64,000 nt of DNA from Symbiodinium sp. CCMP2592 (GCA_905221615.1 CAJNDT010002857.1:434001-498000); one strand, 5' to 3'. Shown: positions 9,140-19,705, counted from the stretch's first letter. The notes: a model not told the origin generated them from the sequence alone. Program-made: numbers and translations.

Positions 9140-9714
9140 GGTTGAAAGTGAAGAAGACGATGAGATTTGTTTTTTGGGGGGCTAATAGTATAGGGGTCCC
9201 ACCATTTAGTAACGCTACCCTGTTACAGCTCCGAAAGGCCACCGTGCCACAGGCTTCGAGACTGCGTCTTTGAATGATGCTGCTTGCAGTCTCAGAGATC
9301 CCGATGCTCCCCCCATCTCAAGCAATGCATGTTGGATCATGAGCCAGCCCTAAACCTTAGTCCCCTAAACCCCAAGTTAACATACATTTAAGAGCCTCCG
9401 GCTCAAGCCCCGACCCTGTGGGCGACAGACCAAAAGCCGAATGCACTTGTACAGGCAAAGTCGTTTGGTGTCCGCGAGGCCCGTAGGTTTAGTTCTAGAA
9501 GGAGACGCCAAGATGGGAAGTGCAAACAAAGCCTTGCCGCAGGACCTACACGGGAACCTTCAAGTTGACAAGCTTCGCTGGTGCGCTTCTAAGATTGTGA
9601 GACAAAGCGGGGGGAAGAGGCGGAAGCACGCGAGGCTGCGCGACGATAACGCGAAGTAGGAACAAGGAGCACTTTGGAGCGGAGATGCCAAGGTCGAAGA
9701 GGAAGAAGGGGGCA
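9140..9714. other. Stretch with one possible coding frame
   Basis: A + strand frame at 9441-9659 could code for 72 residues (contains LPQDLHGNLQVDKLRW and a basic GKRRKHARLRDD tail). Its start is arbitrary and no splice partner was found. Otherwise nothing is recognised. Confidence 0.3.
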
Positions 9715-9832
9715 AGGCGGGTGGGGGGGGAAAGGGGGCGGGAGGGGGGGGGGGAGGCGGGCAGGGGTGGGAGGGGGAGAGGAGAGGGGAGGGGGGGGAG
9801 GGGGAGGGAGGCTCTGGGAGGAGGGAAAAAGG
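9715..9832 (+). repeat. G-rich polypurine tract
   Basis: About 118 bp, almost wholly G and A on the + strand, with many G4-G10 runs. It has strong G-quadruplex potential. The Pro/Ser-rich frames on the other strand are compositional shadows. Confidence 0.85.
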
Positions 9833-9949
9833 GAGGCCCAAGCCCATCGAAACCCATCCAACACGCCGCCAGGGTCGGCGGATTCATAAGGACCCTTACG
9901 GGGTAGGGGACCGTAATACTCGAAATAAGGACATAATAGGGCCCACTCA

Positions 9950-11500
9950 AGGAAGTATAGTCCCTAATCCGAAAGCCTAGACCCTAAACCTCTGCAGCAT
10001 GCTGTTGCATCGAAGCATGACTCGCAGTACCCTCATTGCACGGTTTAGGGTTCAGAGCTTTAGGGAACCTCGGTTGAGGAACTCATATTAGCTCCATCAC
10101 AACCTGGGAGTAGTTAGGGGTTAGGGTTTAGGTTTTAAGGCTTAAGGTTCAAATCTTGGAGTTTAGAGTTTAGGGCCTTAGGGCTTTGGGTTATTTAGGG
10201 GTTAGTGTTTTTGGGTTTCTGGGTTTAGGGGTTTAGTTTTTAGGGATCCGATTTCTCAAGCCTGGAAGCCCATGCCCAGCAAATTGGCAGACCATAACCC
10301 TCAGCCCCAAACCATCCTAAACCCCTAAACCCTTAATCCTAATCCCAACCCATAAGCCGTAATCCCTACCAGCCCTATATAGTAATTCATAATAAACCAT
10401 CTATCCTTCAAATTCTGCATTGTTTTTTTTGGGGGGGGGCGAAATTTACCGGACGAGCGCATACAGCCTGTATGCTTCAAGCCGTGATCTCCAGGCCAGA
10501 CCACAACCTAAACCGGGTTCTTGTTAAGGCTATTCATTTAGGTCGCCATAGTAGGGATATGTAAGGGTTCCTGTAAGGGATCTATAAGGGTTCCTTTAAG
10601 GGTTTAGGGTTCAAGAACCCAGTCTAAAGCCTAGAAGCCCTCTCAAGCCCAAAACTCAAAACTCTCGGCCCTCGGCCTCACCAAAATCTCTGATTTGCGG
10701 ACTATGCCTATGCCTTGAATCAGAAGGGCCAGCCATAACCGCGACAGGTTCTCTAGAAAGAATCAACTCAATTTAGAGTTCGTCTTATACTTTAATACAT
10801 ATCCCTCAATTAAGGGAGAGTGTAAGGTCGAGGGGTTTTGGGGCCGTAAACTCAAAGCTGTCAATTTTCAGCCTTCAGCCACAAGTCTGGGGGTTTAGTT
10901 CCAGGCCCATGCCACCCCCGCCGGCATAGCTCCAGCCCAGCCGAAGGCGGGTTTCTCAAAAGCTGGTCCGAGTTAGGAAGTGTGTGCATCTGAGGGTTCT
11001 GTAAGAGCTTAGCTGTTACAATAAGGGTTCGGAAGGGTTTAGGAGAGGTTTTTTTGCAACACCATGTTTACAATGAGGGTGCTGCAAGGGTTCAGGAAGG
11101 GTTTAGAGTTCTGCAGGGGCTGCCAAAGTGTAAGGGTTTTGCAGGGATGTGCTGTGGGTTTCAGTGATCCGTGGTCTGGTTTTAGCTGGTACGGCTTTTG
11201 TGTTTGCAGGAATACACCCTAAACCCCAAGTCCGGAATCCTAAACGGACCCTGAACCCCTTTTCTGCTGTAGTGTCTGAGAGCAAGAGCTTCTGTACCGG
11301 GTTCCATGGGGGGATCTACAAGATTTCTGAAAGGGGTCCTTTCAGGGCTTGTATAAGGGTTTTATTGGGTTTTGTACGGTCTTTCTTGACTTGGGTTGTC
11401 TGCTTGCTTGTATGATTACTTGTTGCTTGCTTGCTTGCTTTTATTGACTTCCGGGCCGTTGATCTTCACCCTGGTGCGCTTCAGGCTCTTGTTTTCTTGC
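9950..11500. repeat. Degenerate telomere-like and telomere-derived AT/G-rich DNA
   Basis: TTTAGGG variants are dense at 10100-10250, with CCCTAAA variants at 9965-9985 and 10310-10340, separated by low-information sequence. A diverged family H segment lies near 10775-10840. No gene is recognised; a short CTTG/TTGC run occurs at 11396-11445. Confidence 0.5.
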
Positions 11501-11509
11501 CACGTGCAG

Positions 11510-11558
11510 GTTCAAGATTGGTGCCGTTTGTTGCACCAAGAACAAGAAAACCTTCAAA
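11510..11558 (+). CDS. Candidate exon reading FKIGAVCCTKNKKTFK
   Basis: After TGCCACGTGCAG it reads FKIGAVCCTKNKKTFK and meets GTTCAG. The frame stays open and could instead extend to a GTAAAC donor at about 11620. The other frames are open too (one ends LEDFLVPTGNL), so frame choice is tentative. Confidence 0.3.
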
Positions 11559-11795
11559 GTTCAGCTACCTCAATCTCCCACGCCGTCTCGAAGACTTCCT
11601 CGTCCCCACCGGGAACCTGTAAACGCGAAGTGCTTAACCCCAACCCCCGAACCTTGCTTGCACTCTCAATTCACAAAAGTCCAATCCTTGGAGGAACTCC
11701 CTTAAAGGATCCCTACCCCTTAAAGGGAACCCTTGTTTGAAACCTTAAGAAACTCCCTTAAAGGATCTCTTAAGGAACAAATAGGCCCGAGACTT

Positions 11796-12195
11796 CTCCC
11801 TAAACCCTAAACCCCCTAAAACCCTTTGAACCCCTAACCGCTAACCCTTAAACCCTAACCCTAAACCCTAAACCCTAACCCCTGAAACACTAAACCCTAA
11901 ACCCCGAAAGCCCCTAAAACCCTCAAACCCTAAACCTTAAACCCTTAAATCCTAAACCCTAAACCCCTAAAGCCCTCAAACCCTAAACCCTTAAATCCTA
12001 AGCCCTTAAACCCTAAACCCTTAACCCTTAAATCCTAAACCGTTAAACCCCTAAACCCTCAAACCCTAGCCCCCTGAACCCTAAATCCTATACCCGTAAA
12101 TCCTAAAGCCTAAACCCCTAAACCCTAAACCCCTAAACCCCCTAACCCCCCCTAAAACCTAAACCCCTAAGACCCTAAAGCCCAAAACCCCTAAA
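11796..12195. repeat. Long interstitial telomere-like array (CCCTAAA)n
   Basis: About 400 bp of CCCTAAA with frequent one-base variants (CCCCTAAA, CCCTTAAA, CCTAAACC). It is the longest array in the window, ending 22 bp before the candidate exon at 12218. Confidence 0.9.
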
Positions 12196-12217
12196 GCCCG
12201 AGACCTCTCCGAGCCAG

Positions 12218-12268
12218 GCGGCCCTGCCCAAAGCTTCGCCCAAAGCCGAGGCGAAAGCAGCTCCGAAG
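12218..12268 (+). CDS. Candidate 51-nt exon, Lys/Ala/Pro-rich
   Basis: GAGCCAG|GCG acceptor and AAG|GCGTAG, a GC donor. Reads AALPKASPKAEAKAAPK, phase 0 at both ends. Without splicing the frame would stop at TAG four bases on, which supports the GC donor. Composition matches 8534 and 13445. Confidence 0.45.
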
Positions 12269-12432
12269 GCGTAGAAGAGATCGGCGGTGCGGTTCTTTTC
12301 AGATAAGGTTTAGATTTCTATAAGGTTTCCTTGAAGGGTTCCTGTAACGGTTCCTATAAGGGTTCCTTTGAAGGGTTCTATAACGGCTTTATAGGGTTTC
12401 AAGGTTTTTTGTAGGGGTCCAAGTGCCCAAAT

Positions 12433-12548
12433 AGTATCCTAAGGGTCCAAAGGACCCAATAATAAGGTACTTGGGTTTAGGATAGTGGCCGTGTAGGTTC
12501 ATATTTGGGAGAGTATATGATTATTCTAGGTACTTGGACCCTTGGGGT
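12433..12548 (+). repeat. MITE family M
   Basis: Arms AAGGGTCCAAAGGACCCAAT and GGTACTTGGACCCTTGG, with the inner GAGAGTATATGATTATT block. Relatives at 18152, 20528, 24130, 45509 and 54812. Confidence 0.75.
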
Positions 12549-12556
12549 TGTAAGAT

Positions 12557-12665
12557 AAGGAACCAAAAAGGACATAAGCATCAGCGGATTTCACTGCCTT
12601 ATTGGGCTCAATCATAAGGGGGGGAAAAGGGGTATTCGGGATATCCAATTCTAGTTTTTGCTTCT
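12557..12665 (+). repeat. Dispersed repeat family P
   Basis: GGACATAAGCATCAGCGGAT, CCTTATTGGGCTCAATCATA, and TATCCAATTCTAGTTTTTGC. No clear inverted ends. Copies at 30831 and 35358. Confidence 0.7.
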
Positions 12666-12691
12666 GCTCTTCTAAGAGTAAGAGAAGCAAT

Positions 12692-12800
12692 ATGGGGGGA
12701 TTCCGAAAATTAGGTGGTACCTTATTTGGGGGTCCTCGTAGTAAGGATCCTACTACTCAGGCTACTATATAAGGGTCCCCCGTATTTTCGGGCACTCCCA
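12692..12800 (+). repeat. MITE family B
   Basis: Arms GGGGGATTCCGAAAATTAGG and TATTTTCGGGCACTCCC, with centre AAGGATCCTACTACTCAGG. The family consensus end is GGGAGTTTCCGAAAAT. Confidence 0.8.
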
Positions 12801-13077
12801 TCTTACTTGAAATAGCAATAGTAGACCGAACCATCGCCGGTGCGCAGTTTTAGGGTTTAGGGTTGTGTGTATGTTGTGTTCCCCTCTTATGTGTGGAATA
12901 TTCATTCGGGTTTTACTGCACAAAATGTAAAGCTTCATTCCTCTGGATGAAACGTATTCGGCTTTGTGCACTCGCCTCAAATTTGTTCTGTTATTGTTGT
13001 TGTTGTTGCTGCTGTTGTTGCTGCTGGTACGGGCAAAACAGCAGCCGGGAATGCTTTGAAGCTGCCATGTAATGTAT

Positions 13078-13177
13078 GGGTGGTTGTCAAAATTATGGTC
13101 CCTTTGGGGTACCTATTATAATTCGGCACCTATTGTTTATGGTACCCACAAAGGGACCTTAATTTTGACAACTACCC
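13078..13177 (-). repeat. MITE family A
   Basis: GGGTGGTTGTCAAAATTATG and TAATTTTGACAACTACCC, flanked by AT on both sides (TATGGG / CCCATA). Confidence 0.9.
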
Positions 13178-13295
13178 ATATATACAGCTTTCACCGTAAG
13201 TGTTTGGGCCCTGTGAAACCCCTGTAACCCTGAACTCTCAAAGCTGAACCCCGATGAGTCTTTGCAGAACCCCGGCAGAACCATGTTCATATCTA

Positions 13296-13314
13296 TTAAT
13301 ATGTATATGTATAA

Positions 13315-13346
<32 letters not shown>

Positions 13347-13385
13347 GTATACATATATATGTACTTATATATGTAGATACACACA
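13296..13385. repeat. AT microsatellite
   Basis: Interrupted (TA)n with ATATGTATATA motifs; the Tyr/Ile frames in it are spurious. Confidence 0.9.
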
Positions 13386-13444
13386 TGTTGGTTTATTTGT
13401 TGACTGTTTTATGTATTGATAACCCTCTTCCAAAGCTTGGGCAG

Positions 13445-13492
13445 GCCGGCAAGGCCCTGGCAGCAAAGGCCACAGCGAAGGCCAAGTCAAAG
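13445..13492 (+). CDS. Candidate 48-nt exon, Ala/Lys-rich
   Basis: GGGCAG|GCC acceptor and AAG|GCCTGG (GC donor). Reads AGKALAAKATAKAKSK, phase 0 at both ends. An alternative GT donor lies four bases on (TG|GTCTTT). Confidence 0.45.
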
Positions 13493-14150
13493 GCCTGGTC
13501 TTTGGGGTTTGCCTGGGGATCCAGCAACCTACCGTTTTAGGGGTTAGACCCTCTAATTAAGGGGTCATAACCTACTATTATAAGGGTTCTTTAAAGGGAT
13601 CTGTAAACAAAATTTCAGGGTTTAGGGCCGTTTAGGGTTCCTTTAAGGGAAACTAGAAGGATACCTGTAAAGGGATCTATAAGGATTTTAGGGTTTAGGA
13701 TGAGTATCGAAGATGCCCCAATAGTCCAGAAGACCCTCTATTGAGGACTCCTTTGAGGTCTCCTTCTCCTTTGAAGGCTTCTACAAGGGAGGAGTTTGAG
13801 ATGTGAAGGAGGCCCGTGAGAAGAAATTCACGGGACCCAGCGGCGAAGTTTGGGATTTAGGAGTGTGGGATTAAGTGGTTTCGGGATTTTGGGGGCTTCG
13901 GGTTTAGCATCTAGGGTTTGTAGCCGGGTTCCGGAGTACCATATGTGAATACTTTTTGGGGCGACCTGTTCCTCAAATCAAAGGAAGCATTATGAAATAT
14001 ACGTCTATGCTATGTTCTCCTTGGTTATTTCTAAATCCAGGTGGGTTGAAGTTATGGCCCCTAAGGAACCCTATCATAGCACAGGGACCCTGAAGAACCC
14101 TATGATGAGTACTCTTTGATGGAGGCCTTAGAAGGGCCATACCCTAGACA

Positions 14151-14222
14151 TCTAAGGACTCATATATTAAGGCTTTTGGGCCCAAAGACCATACTATATA
14201 AGGCTCTTGGGCTATTTTGATG
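14151..14222 (+). repeat. Dispersed repeat family Q
   Basis: GGACTCATATATTAAGGCTT and CCAAAGACCATACTATATAA, in line with the 3841 copy. It directly abuts the following family B element. Confidence 0.75.
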
Positions 14223-14226
14223 CCCA

Positions 14227-14328
14227 GGGATAACTCCCTGATAGGGGTACCTTACATTGGGGTCCTTATAACAAGGATCCTACTCAATAGGGTACTATAT
14301 TAGGGTCCCCTATATTCGGAAACCCCAA
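14227..14328 (+). repeat. MITE family B
   Basis: Left end diverged (GGGATAACTCCCTGATAGGG). Core GGTACCTTACATTGGGGTCC, AAGGATCCTACTCAATAGGG and right end CCCCTATATTCGGAAACCCC are clear. Confidence 0.75.
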
Positions 14329-14340
14329 TAACGGAACTCC

Positions 14341-14464
14341 TACTTGGAGGATCATGGGACTTAGTAAGTAAGGTTATAAGTACCTTAATGTGGGTTATAA
14401 GTAGTTATAAGTATAGTTACCCTAATTATAACCCTAGTTACTAAGTCCCATGATCCTTTAAGTA
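14341..14464. repeat. MITE family C, C2 subtype
   Basis: Arms TACTTGGAGGATCATGGGAC and GTCCCATGATCCTTTAAGTA. It starts 13 bp after the family B element, the third element in a row. Confidence 0.9.
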
Positions 14465-14549
14465 GGAGCTGGGAGATTTAGGGCTCTGGGGGTTTAGGGC
14501 GCGGACTTTTGTTGTCAGCGCCCTGGGGACCCGGGTAGGAGTTTCGGCT

Positions 14550-14650
14550 TTAGGGTTTCTGGTTTAGGGTTTAGGGTTTCTGGGTTTTAGAGTTTAGGGT
14601 TTAGGGTTTAGGGTTTCTGGGTTTTAGAGTTTAGGGCTTAGGGTATAGGA
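14550..14650. repeat. Interstitial TTTAGGG repeats
   Basis: About ten TTTAGGG-type units with a duplicated 'TTCTGGGTTTTAGAG' spacer. Confidence 0.8.
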
Positions 14651-14896
14651 GCGCTTAGTATACATCTATTGTCCGGGACGGATGAGTCTTACAGCTCCTT
14701 TAGGGGTTTAAGGGGTCTGATGTATTTGGGTTGGGGAGTTCACCAAGGCCCTGCAGGGTGCCTCGAATCGAAGCCCTGTGGCCTGCATACTGGGTATTTA
14801 GGTTCGAATTGAGGCGGCCTCGCGGGCTTAGGCAGGTTTGGGAGTCAAAGGGTTTAGGACGCTAGCGGGGTGTTTTTTCTGACGTATGACTCATTT

Positions 14897-15010
14897 GGGA
14901 GTTTCCGGAAATTTTGGGACCCTAATAAAGGCCTTAATATTGTACCCTAAATAGTAGGATCCTTATTCTACGGATCCCAAATCAGGTACCCCAAATTATC
15001 GGAAACTCCC
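14897..15010 (-). repeat. MITE family B
   Basis: GGGAGTTTCCGGAAATTTTG and ATTATCGGAAACTCCC. Flanks read CATTT before and ATTTG after. Confidence 0.9.
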
Positions 15011-15047
15011 ATTTGTTAGAGGTTTTTACACTGGGTTCGTAAGCATT

Positions 15048-15142
15048 TTCCAAAATCTTTTCATTAGGGAATGTATACACCTTCAATCATATCGGGGATT
15101 CTACTGTAGTCTAATAAGGAACATGCCTGAATCAACGGACAT
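15048..15142. repeat. Degenerate MITE family H
   Basis: TTTTCCAAAATCTTTTCATT...GGGAATGTATACACCTTCAA and a terminal GACATTGGAAG show faded family H arms. Confidence 0.5.
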
Positions 15143-16100
15143 TGGAAGATGTAGGTTAGCAGGGTTTCAGACCTCGGTACTCACTGCGCGTCCTCGCCAG
15201 AGGTTTCGTTGTTCTTTCGCTGTACCTTGTTGTGGTACGAAATAGTACCCAAACCCCGAACCCTAAACCCTGAAACCCTGACCCCCTAAACCCTGAAACC
15301 GCAAACCCTAAATCTAGTGGTGATCGTCACAGTGGCGCACCAGTAGCAGGTGGAGGTGCCGAGTGGGAAGCAACCAGCCATCTTTCCCTTCCTCTTCTGG
15401 GGAATATCGAGGTCTTAATACAGACAAACCGTCTCATATGTATACATCCCACTTCTTGCAGACATTCTGACTAGACTATAGCTAGGTTTGAAGACTCTAT
15501 ACCCCCACTGCCATTTTAATCCCGGTGTTCCAGTTTATCCTGCTGTTCAGCGCCTTCATCTCCTGCGATTTGACTCGATTCTTAGTATTTGTCCGTTTAC
15601 GCGCTGCGGTTATTGAGGAAGGATCTCACGTACCCCCCAAAAAGGGGGTCCATGCACCTGTATAGCATATGCTTTGGTATCCCCCCTTAAGGAACCCGTG
15701 TTGGGTCTATTCGGGAACCTATCAGGATCAGGAACCCTTAGAAATGAGTTCTCGATCCTTTTAATGTAGGGGCAAAAATTTTTACCTGTACTATTTCGTG
15801 GGCTCCTAGTTATAAATGTAGTATTATAGGCCCAGAACTCTATTCTTATTATTAAGGCCCCTGAAACATATACCCTATTATAGATCCCTTATAGTACCTC
15901 CTTTAAAGGAGCCCTTTAAAAGGAACCTTATTCCAATTATCAAGGCCCGTATAGTATCCGATCCTTTTTGCATGTTTCCGGTCCCACTTATAACTACCCA
16001 TGAAACCTAAACCCTGTACCCTTATATATGGTATTCCCTATAGATCCCTTTAAAGGGACGCTTAAAGGAACCCTAAGAAACTACCCATGAAGCTTCAAAC
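15143..16100. other. Intron-like DNA, no gene recognised
   Basis: A GC-richer patch at 15310-15400 reads plausibly in several frames but has no clear splice pair. A partial family G element lies at about 15780-15865 (ATTAAGGCCCCTGAAAC). CCCTAAA units occur at 15255-15310. Confidence 0.4.
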
Positions 16101-16109
16101 ACTGAGAAG

Positions 16110-16145
16110 GCTCCCGTTGTCATCCCTTCGCCGACGCTGGAGATG
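16110..16145 (+). CDS. Candidate 36-nt exon APVVIPSPTLEM
   Basis: GAGAAG|GCT acceptor and ATG|GTAAAC donor; twelve codons, phase 0 at both ends. Fits the Lys/Ala/Pro series of islands. Confidence 0.45.
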
Positions 16146-16358
16146 GTAAACGTTGAGGTGCTCCTAAGTAGTTTAGAATAGGGTTAGCTTGGGTACCCTC
16201 AGGGTCCATGCGCCCAAAGAGGGCTTTTTTAAAGGGTTCGATAAGGGTACCATAAGGGTATAGGGTATAAGGGCCCATGTGCCCAAATAGTACCTACATG
16301 GGCCGCACAGTCGACTCAAAGTAGTCCCCATGTAGGTACACTGGGGCCCAATTATAGA

Positions 16359-16460
16359 CTTAGTAGCTGAGTGGAGACAGTTTACACTTGTTGGGATAAT
16401 ACTACCCACCCAAAAAAATAAAAGTGCACACTTTGCGGGGCTTAAGAACTCAGCAACTAG
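16359..16460. repeat. MITE family S
   Basis: ACTTAGTAGCTGAGTGGAGA to TAAGAACTCAGCAACTAG. It appears inserted in another inverted element whose arms (CCATGTAGGTACACTGGGGC and TTTCGGGTACATGGACC) lie outside it. Confidence 0.75.
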
Positions 16461-16469
16461 GTATACCTT

Positions 16470-17189
16470 TCGGGTACATGGACCCTTATCAGGGGTATTT
16501 TGTGGGATGGTGCCGGAGCGTTCAGGCTTGTTCTGTAACGTAGCTATACTAGAGTGCACCCCCACAAAACCCTGCTTTAACTACTGAGCAAGGCGCTTAT
16601 GCGACACAAGAGTACAATTTCTGTTGAGGCAAGCTCAAGTCCGAACAGCTTCGAATACATAGGGCTTTCAAACAATAATTAGAATGGGGTTTCGGGTATG
16701 GTACTGTATACTGTATGTTAAGGAACACCGAATTTGTGCGGGTAAGTGTTCAGGCCCCCATAGAAGTTCTCCACTCACGCACTTCCGCCGTTTCACAGAT
16801 AGCACCACTCTTAGCAACCTGGGCCGCTTCACCTTGAGCGGGAGCATAAAGATGATCAGAATTAAACGACAGTGCTTTACGAACCATAGGTCGACAGTAA
16901 GGAAGACAGCTTCAACCATGCAAGGCTTCCCTCGGTCATCCTAGGTGTACACGTAGTACCCCCAGAAGACATATCGGATTATGTACTCACCAAAATTCAT
17001 AAGAAGACCGTTCCATTCACGAAGATCTTGTATCTACAAACACCGGCAAACCAGCAAAACGCTAAACCCCCCATACCATAAGCATGTCGTGGTAGAGGCC
17101 ATCTATAGCCTTTCAAAGGATCCCTGGCAACAAGCTGTATCTAACACGCTGTCCTCAGATAGTCCTTCATTTAACTTTTAGTAATCACC
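16470..17189. other. No supported gene
   Basis: Open frames of 60-86 residues on both strands at 16668-17181 lack splice logic or recognisable motifs. No repeats stand out. Confidence 0.4.
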
Positions 17190-17557
17190 TTGAAGCAACC
17201 TTAACCTTAAAGCCACTAAGGAAGCCCTACATTATTTCTTATAGTAGTTAAGTTTGAAGCAACCTTAACCTTAAAGCCACTATGGCAGCCCTACATTATT
17301 TCTTATAGTAGTTACTTTGAAGCAACCTTAACCTTAAAGCCACTATGGCAGCCCTACATTATTTCTTATAGTAGTTACTTTGAAGCAACCTTAACCTTAA
17401 AGCCACTATGGAAGCCCTACATTGTTTCTTATAGTAGTTACTTTGAAGCAACCTTAACCTTGAAGCCACTATGGAAGCCCTACATTGTTTCTTATAGTAG
17501 TTACTTTGAAGCAACCTTAACTTTAAAGCCACTATGGAAGCCCTACATTTTTTCTTT
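17190..17557 (+). repeat. 63-bp tandem repeat, about six copies
   Basis: GAAGCAACCTTAACCTTAAA recurs at about 17192, 17256, 17319, 17382, 17445 and 17508. The 63-bp period is a multiple of three, so a reverse frame repeats every 21 residues (LQSNYYKKQCRASIVA); that is a consequence of the period, not evidence of a gene. Confidence 0.9.
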
Positions 17558-17735
17558 CCCTTACAAAGGAACCTGCAAACCCCGCATAGCACGGAACCTG
17601 AATAACCTCCAGACTAGTCCTCCCTCTCCCATGGACATAGGGGTACTTAGAAATGATTTCCAATTTTTGGTTATTATAAACCCTAAGAAACAGCTAAATT
17701 AAAAATTGTGCTTGGGTTCTAAGTTCAGTATAGCA

Positions 17736-17848
17736 GTAACCCCCATAAAGTTGGAAACCGGACAGAGGACAATTAGTGCTGGGTGTCCTTTTCATTACTT
17801 GTAGGGACTGAGGCTATTGGGTTTCCAACTTTTTGGCTTCTACTGTAA
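17736..17848. repeat. MITE family R
   Basis: CCCATAAAGTTGGAAACC and GGTTTCCAACTTTTTGGCTT enclose TTAGTGCTGGGTGTCCTTTT. Copies at 40097 and, reversed, 54670. Confidence 0.75.
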
Positions 17849-17940
17849 GCCCTAAACCCTACTACCTATATCCTACCCTAAACCCTAAACCCTAAACACC
17901 CTAAACCCTAACCACGATAATTTATTAATTCTTCTGGCAG

Positions 17941-17992
17941 GACAGCGACAGCGACAGCAGCTCCTCGAGTTCGAGCTCGGGCGACTCCGACG
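17941..17992 (+). CDS. Candidate Ser/Asp-rich exon
   Basis: After TTCTTCTGGCAG it reads DSDSDSSSSSSS then GDSD. GT at GAC GC|GTGCCG is one donor choice. The frame also continues in ACRAKHAAS to 18011, six bases before a family K MITE. A second acidic Ser/Asp island resembling that at 7706; it may belong to the same gene. Confidence 0.45.
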
Positions 17993-18017
17993 CGTGCCGC
18001 GCCAAGCATGCTGCATC

Positions 18018-18130
18018 TAACTACTATTTGCTTAAGAACCCCCAAAAAAGAAAAACATATAATCCCTATATTATCCCTATAAGGAATATATTTTTGATTT
18101 TTTGGGGGTTCTTAAGCAAATAGTAGCTAA
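18018..18130. repeat. MITE family K
   Basis: CTAACTACTATTTGCTTAAG and CTTAAGCAAATAGTAGCTAA, 113 bp. Nearly identical in size and sequence to the copy at 63757, and like that copy it directly follows a coding island. Confidence 0.95.
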
Positions 18131-18151
18131 GGAGATGTCCTTGGGTTGTAT

Positions 18152-18266
18152 TACCCTAAGGGTCCAAAGGACCCAGTAATCAGGTACTTGGGTTTAGGAT
18201 AGTAGTTATGTAGCTCAATATTTAAGAGAGTATATGATTATTATATACTTGGACCCTTAGGGTTAG
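18152..18266 (+). repeat. MITE family M
   Basis: CCCTAAGGGTCCAAAGGACC to TACTTGGACCCTTAGGGTTA. Begins 22 bp after the family K element. Confidence 0.8.
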
Positions 18267-18505
18267 GTTTTTCTCAGGAGTGCTCGGACTTCACATGTTT
18301 GCCCCGAAGGGTTCCAGTAGGGTTGATAAAGTTAAGCACGTCGCTCCCGGTTTCATCTTCACCACAGTGGATTACTTCTCCGGCCTGGCATGCCTCCTTT
18401 CCCTTGCGACTGTGCTGCCGTGCACATCCATATCGTCCTCTTGCTGGGTCGCACTTGCTACTGGTGAAGTCACGGTTCTGGGGGAGTTTATCCCGAAACC
18501 CAGAT

Positions 18506-18606
18506 AGGAGGTTGTCAAAATTAGGGTCCGCTTTTGGGTCCCTATTATAATACGGCACCTGTCATTTAGGGTACCCGAAAAGCGGTCATAATTTTGACAA
18601 GTACCC
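18506..18606 (-). repeat. MITE family A
   Basis: GGAGGTTGTCAAAATTAGGG and ATAATTTTGACAAGTACCC. Follows a GC-rich 170-bp stretch (18330-18500) open on both strands but without a clear call. Confidence 0.85.
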
Positions 18607-18660
18607 AGACAGAACCCAGATACGAAAACCCTGGGATGGAGACCTCCCGTCTTAAATCAC

Positions 18661-18881
18661 TGTCTGGTGCTTAGTAGGGAATGGTGGAAAGCTTCCCTAA
18701 CGTAGGAACCTGATTAACAAACCCTGGTCCTTTGTATTAGGGTTCCTTATATGAATCCTACTATTTTGGGGTTATAGACCCAGGGTTTGCTAATCAGGTT
18801 CCTACATTATGATAGCCCCTTAAAGTCCCCTATACTAGTCCCCATAACCCCATTTCCCATTCCCTACTAAGAACCAGACAG
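18661..18881. repeat. MITE family I carrying a nested family J element
   Basis: Outer arms TGTCTGGTGCTTAGTAGGGA and TCCCTACTAAGAACCAGACA. The copy at 53392 is only about 112 bp and lacks the inner element, so the extra length here is an insertion. Confidence 0.9.
18699..18808. repeat. MITE family J, nested in family I
   Basis: Arms AACGTAGGAACCTGATTAAC and TAATCAGGTTCCTACATT. A second J copy at 19830 stands alone. Confidence 0.9.
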
Positions 18882-18889
18882 ATCAAACC

Positions 18890-19700
18890 GTAACCCCGAG
18901 CTACTGAAGCAGGCCCTAAGCCTTAAACCCTACTGAAACCCTAAGGGGTCAGGTTCAGGGGTGTCGAGCTCTGCGGGCTTCGCACGCTCTTTTTTCATGT
19001 TGGGGGCCTGAGTTCCCAATCACATCACAGTCTAAACTTTTCTGTTCTTATGGTTTCGTACTACTGTGAGAGTTTTGGCGCTTATTTCTGTGGCTTACAA
19101 GGTAGTGCTGTTGTCTAGGGTTCCGGAACAGAAATTTTCTACAGCAATCGCTCATGGTATCCTCTGTCAGGGTGCCCTTAAGAGTTTTGTGAAAAGTTAA
19201 AGGGTTAGCAGCAAAAAGGTTCCAGAGGCAGCCTCAATATTCTTGAACCACAATCCCAAACGGTCCTATGTACTGTTATGGGGAATGCTTCCCTGAGTCA
19301 TTATAGCAATTCCTAATATGGAAACCCTACATTCTACTGTATCGGTGCATAGGACCCTTCGGGAATATACCCATGTCCGGGGGTCTGAATAATTTGTACT
19401 ACACGCCGTTCTAGTCCCTCTGTCAGTATACTGTCACGTTGCTCCAAACCCCGTTCTAGTATTGAATTCCGTCGATTACGGCTTATGGGCATGTTGATCG
19501 GATTAGATTATCTGATTATCAGGTGCTCTTGCAGGTGATGTCTTTGTCGGGCTGTAAGTAATAATTAGTAAGGCACGCTCTTGTCATCAAAACTCTGCCC
19601 AGAACCTCTCTGCACCCTGAATCGCAGTACTTTTGCTTGGAGACCTTGCTTAGTGATTCGTCCAGGTGCCCACTACATTAAGTTCCGCATGGCTTGACAT
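18890..19700. other. No supported gene or repeat
   Basis: Unique-looking sequence of mixed composition. No coding island, RNA gene or palindrome was seen. Confidence 0.4.
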
Positions 19701-19705
19701 CATAT

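Noticed and set aside
8550-9273. Overlapping Tyr/Ile/His-rich open frames
   Set aside because: They translate TA, CA and CAGA microsatellites.
9546-9950. Pro/Ser-rich minus-strand frames and Gly/Arg-rich plus frames
   Set aside because: Shadows of a purine-only tract.
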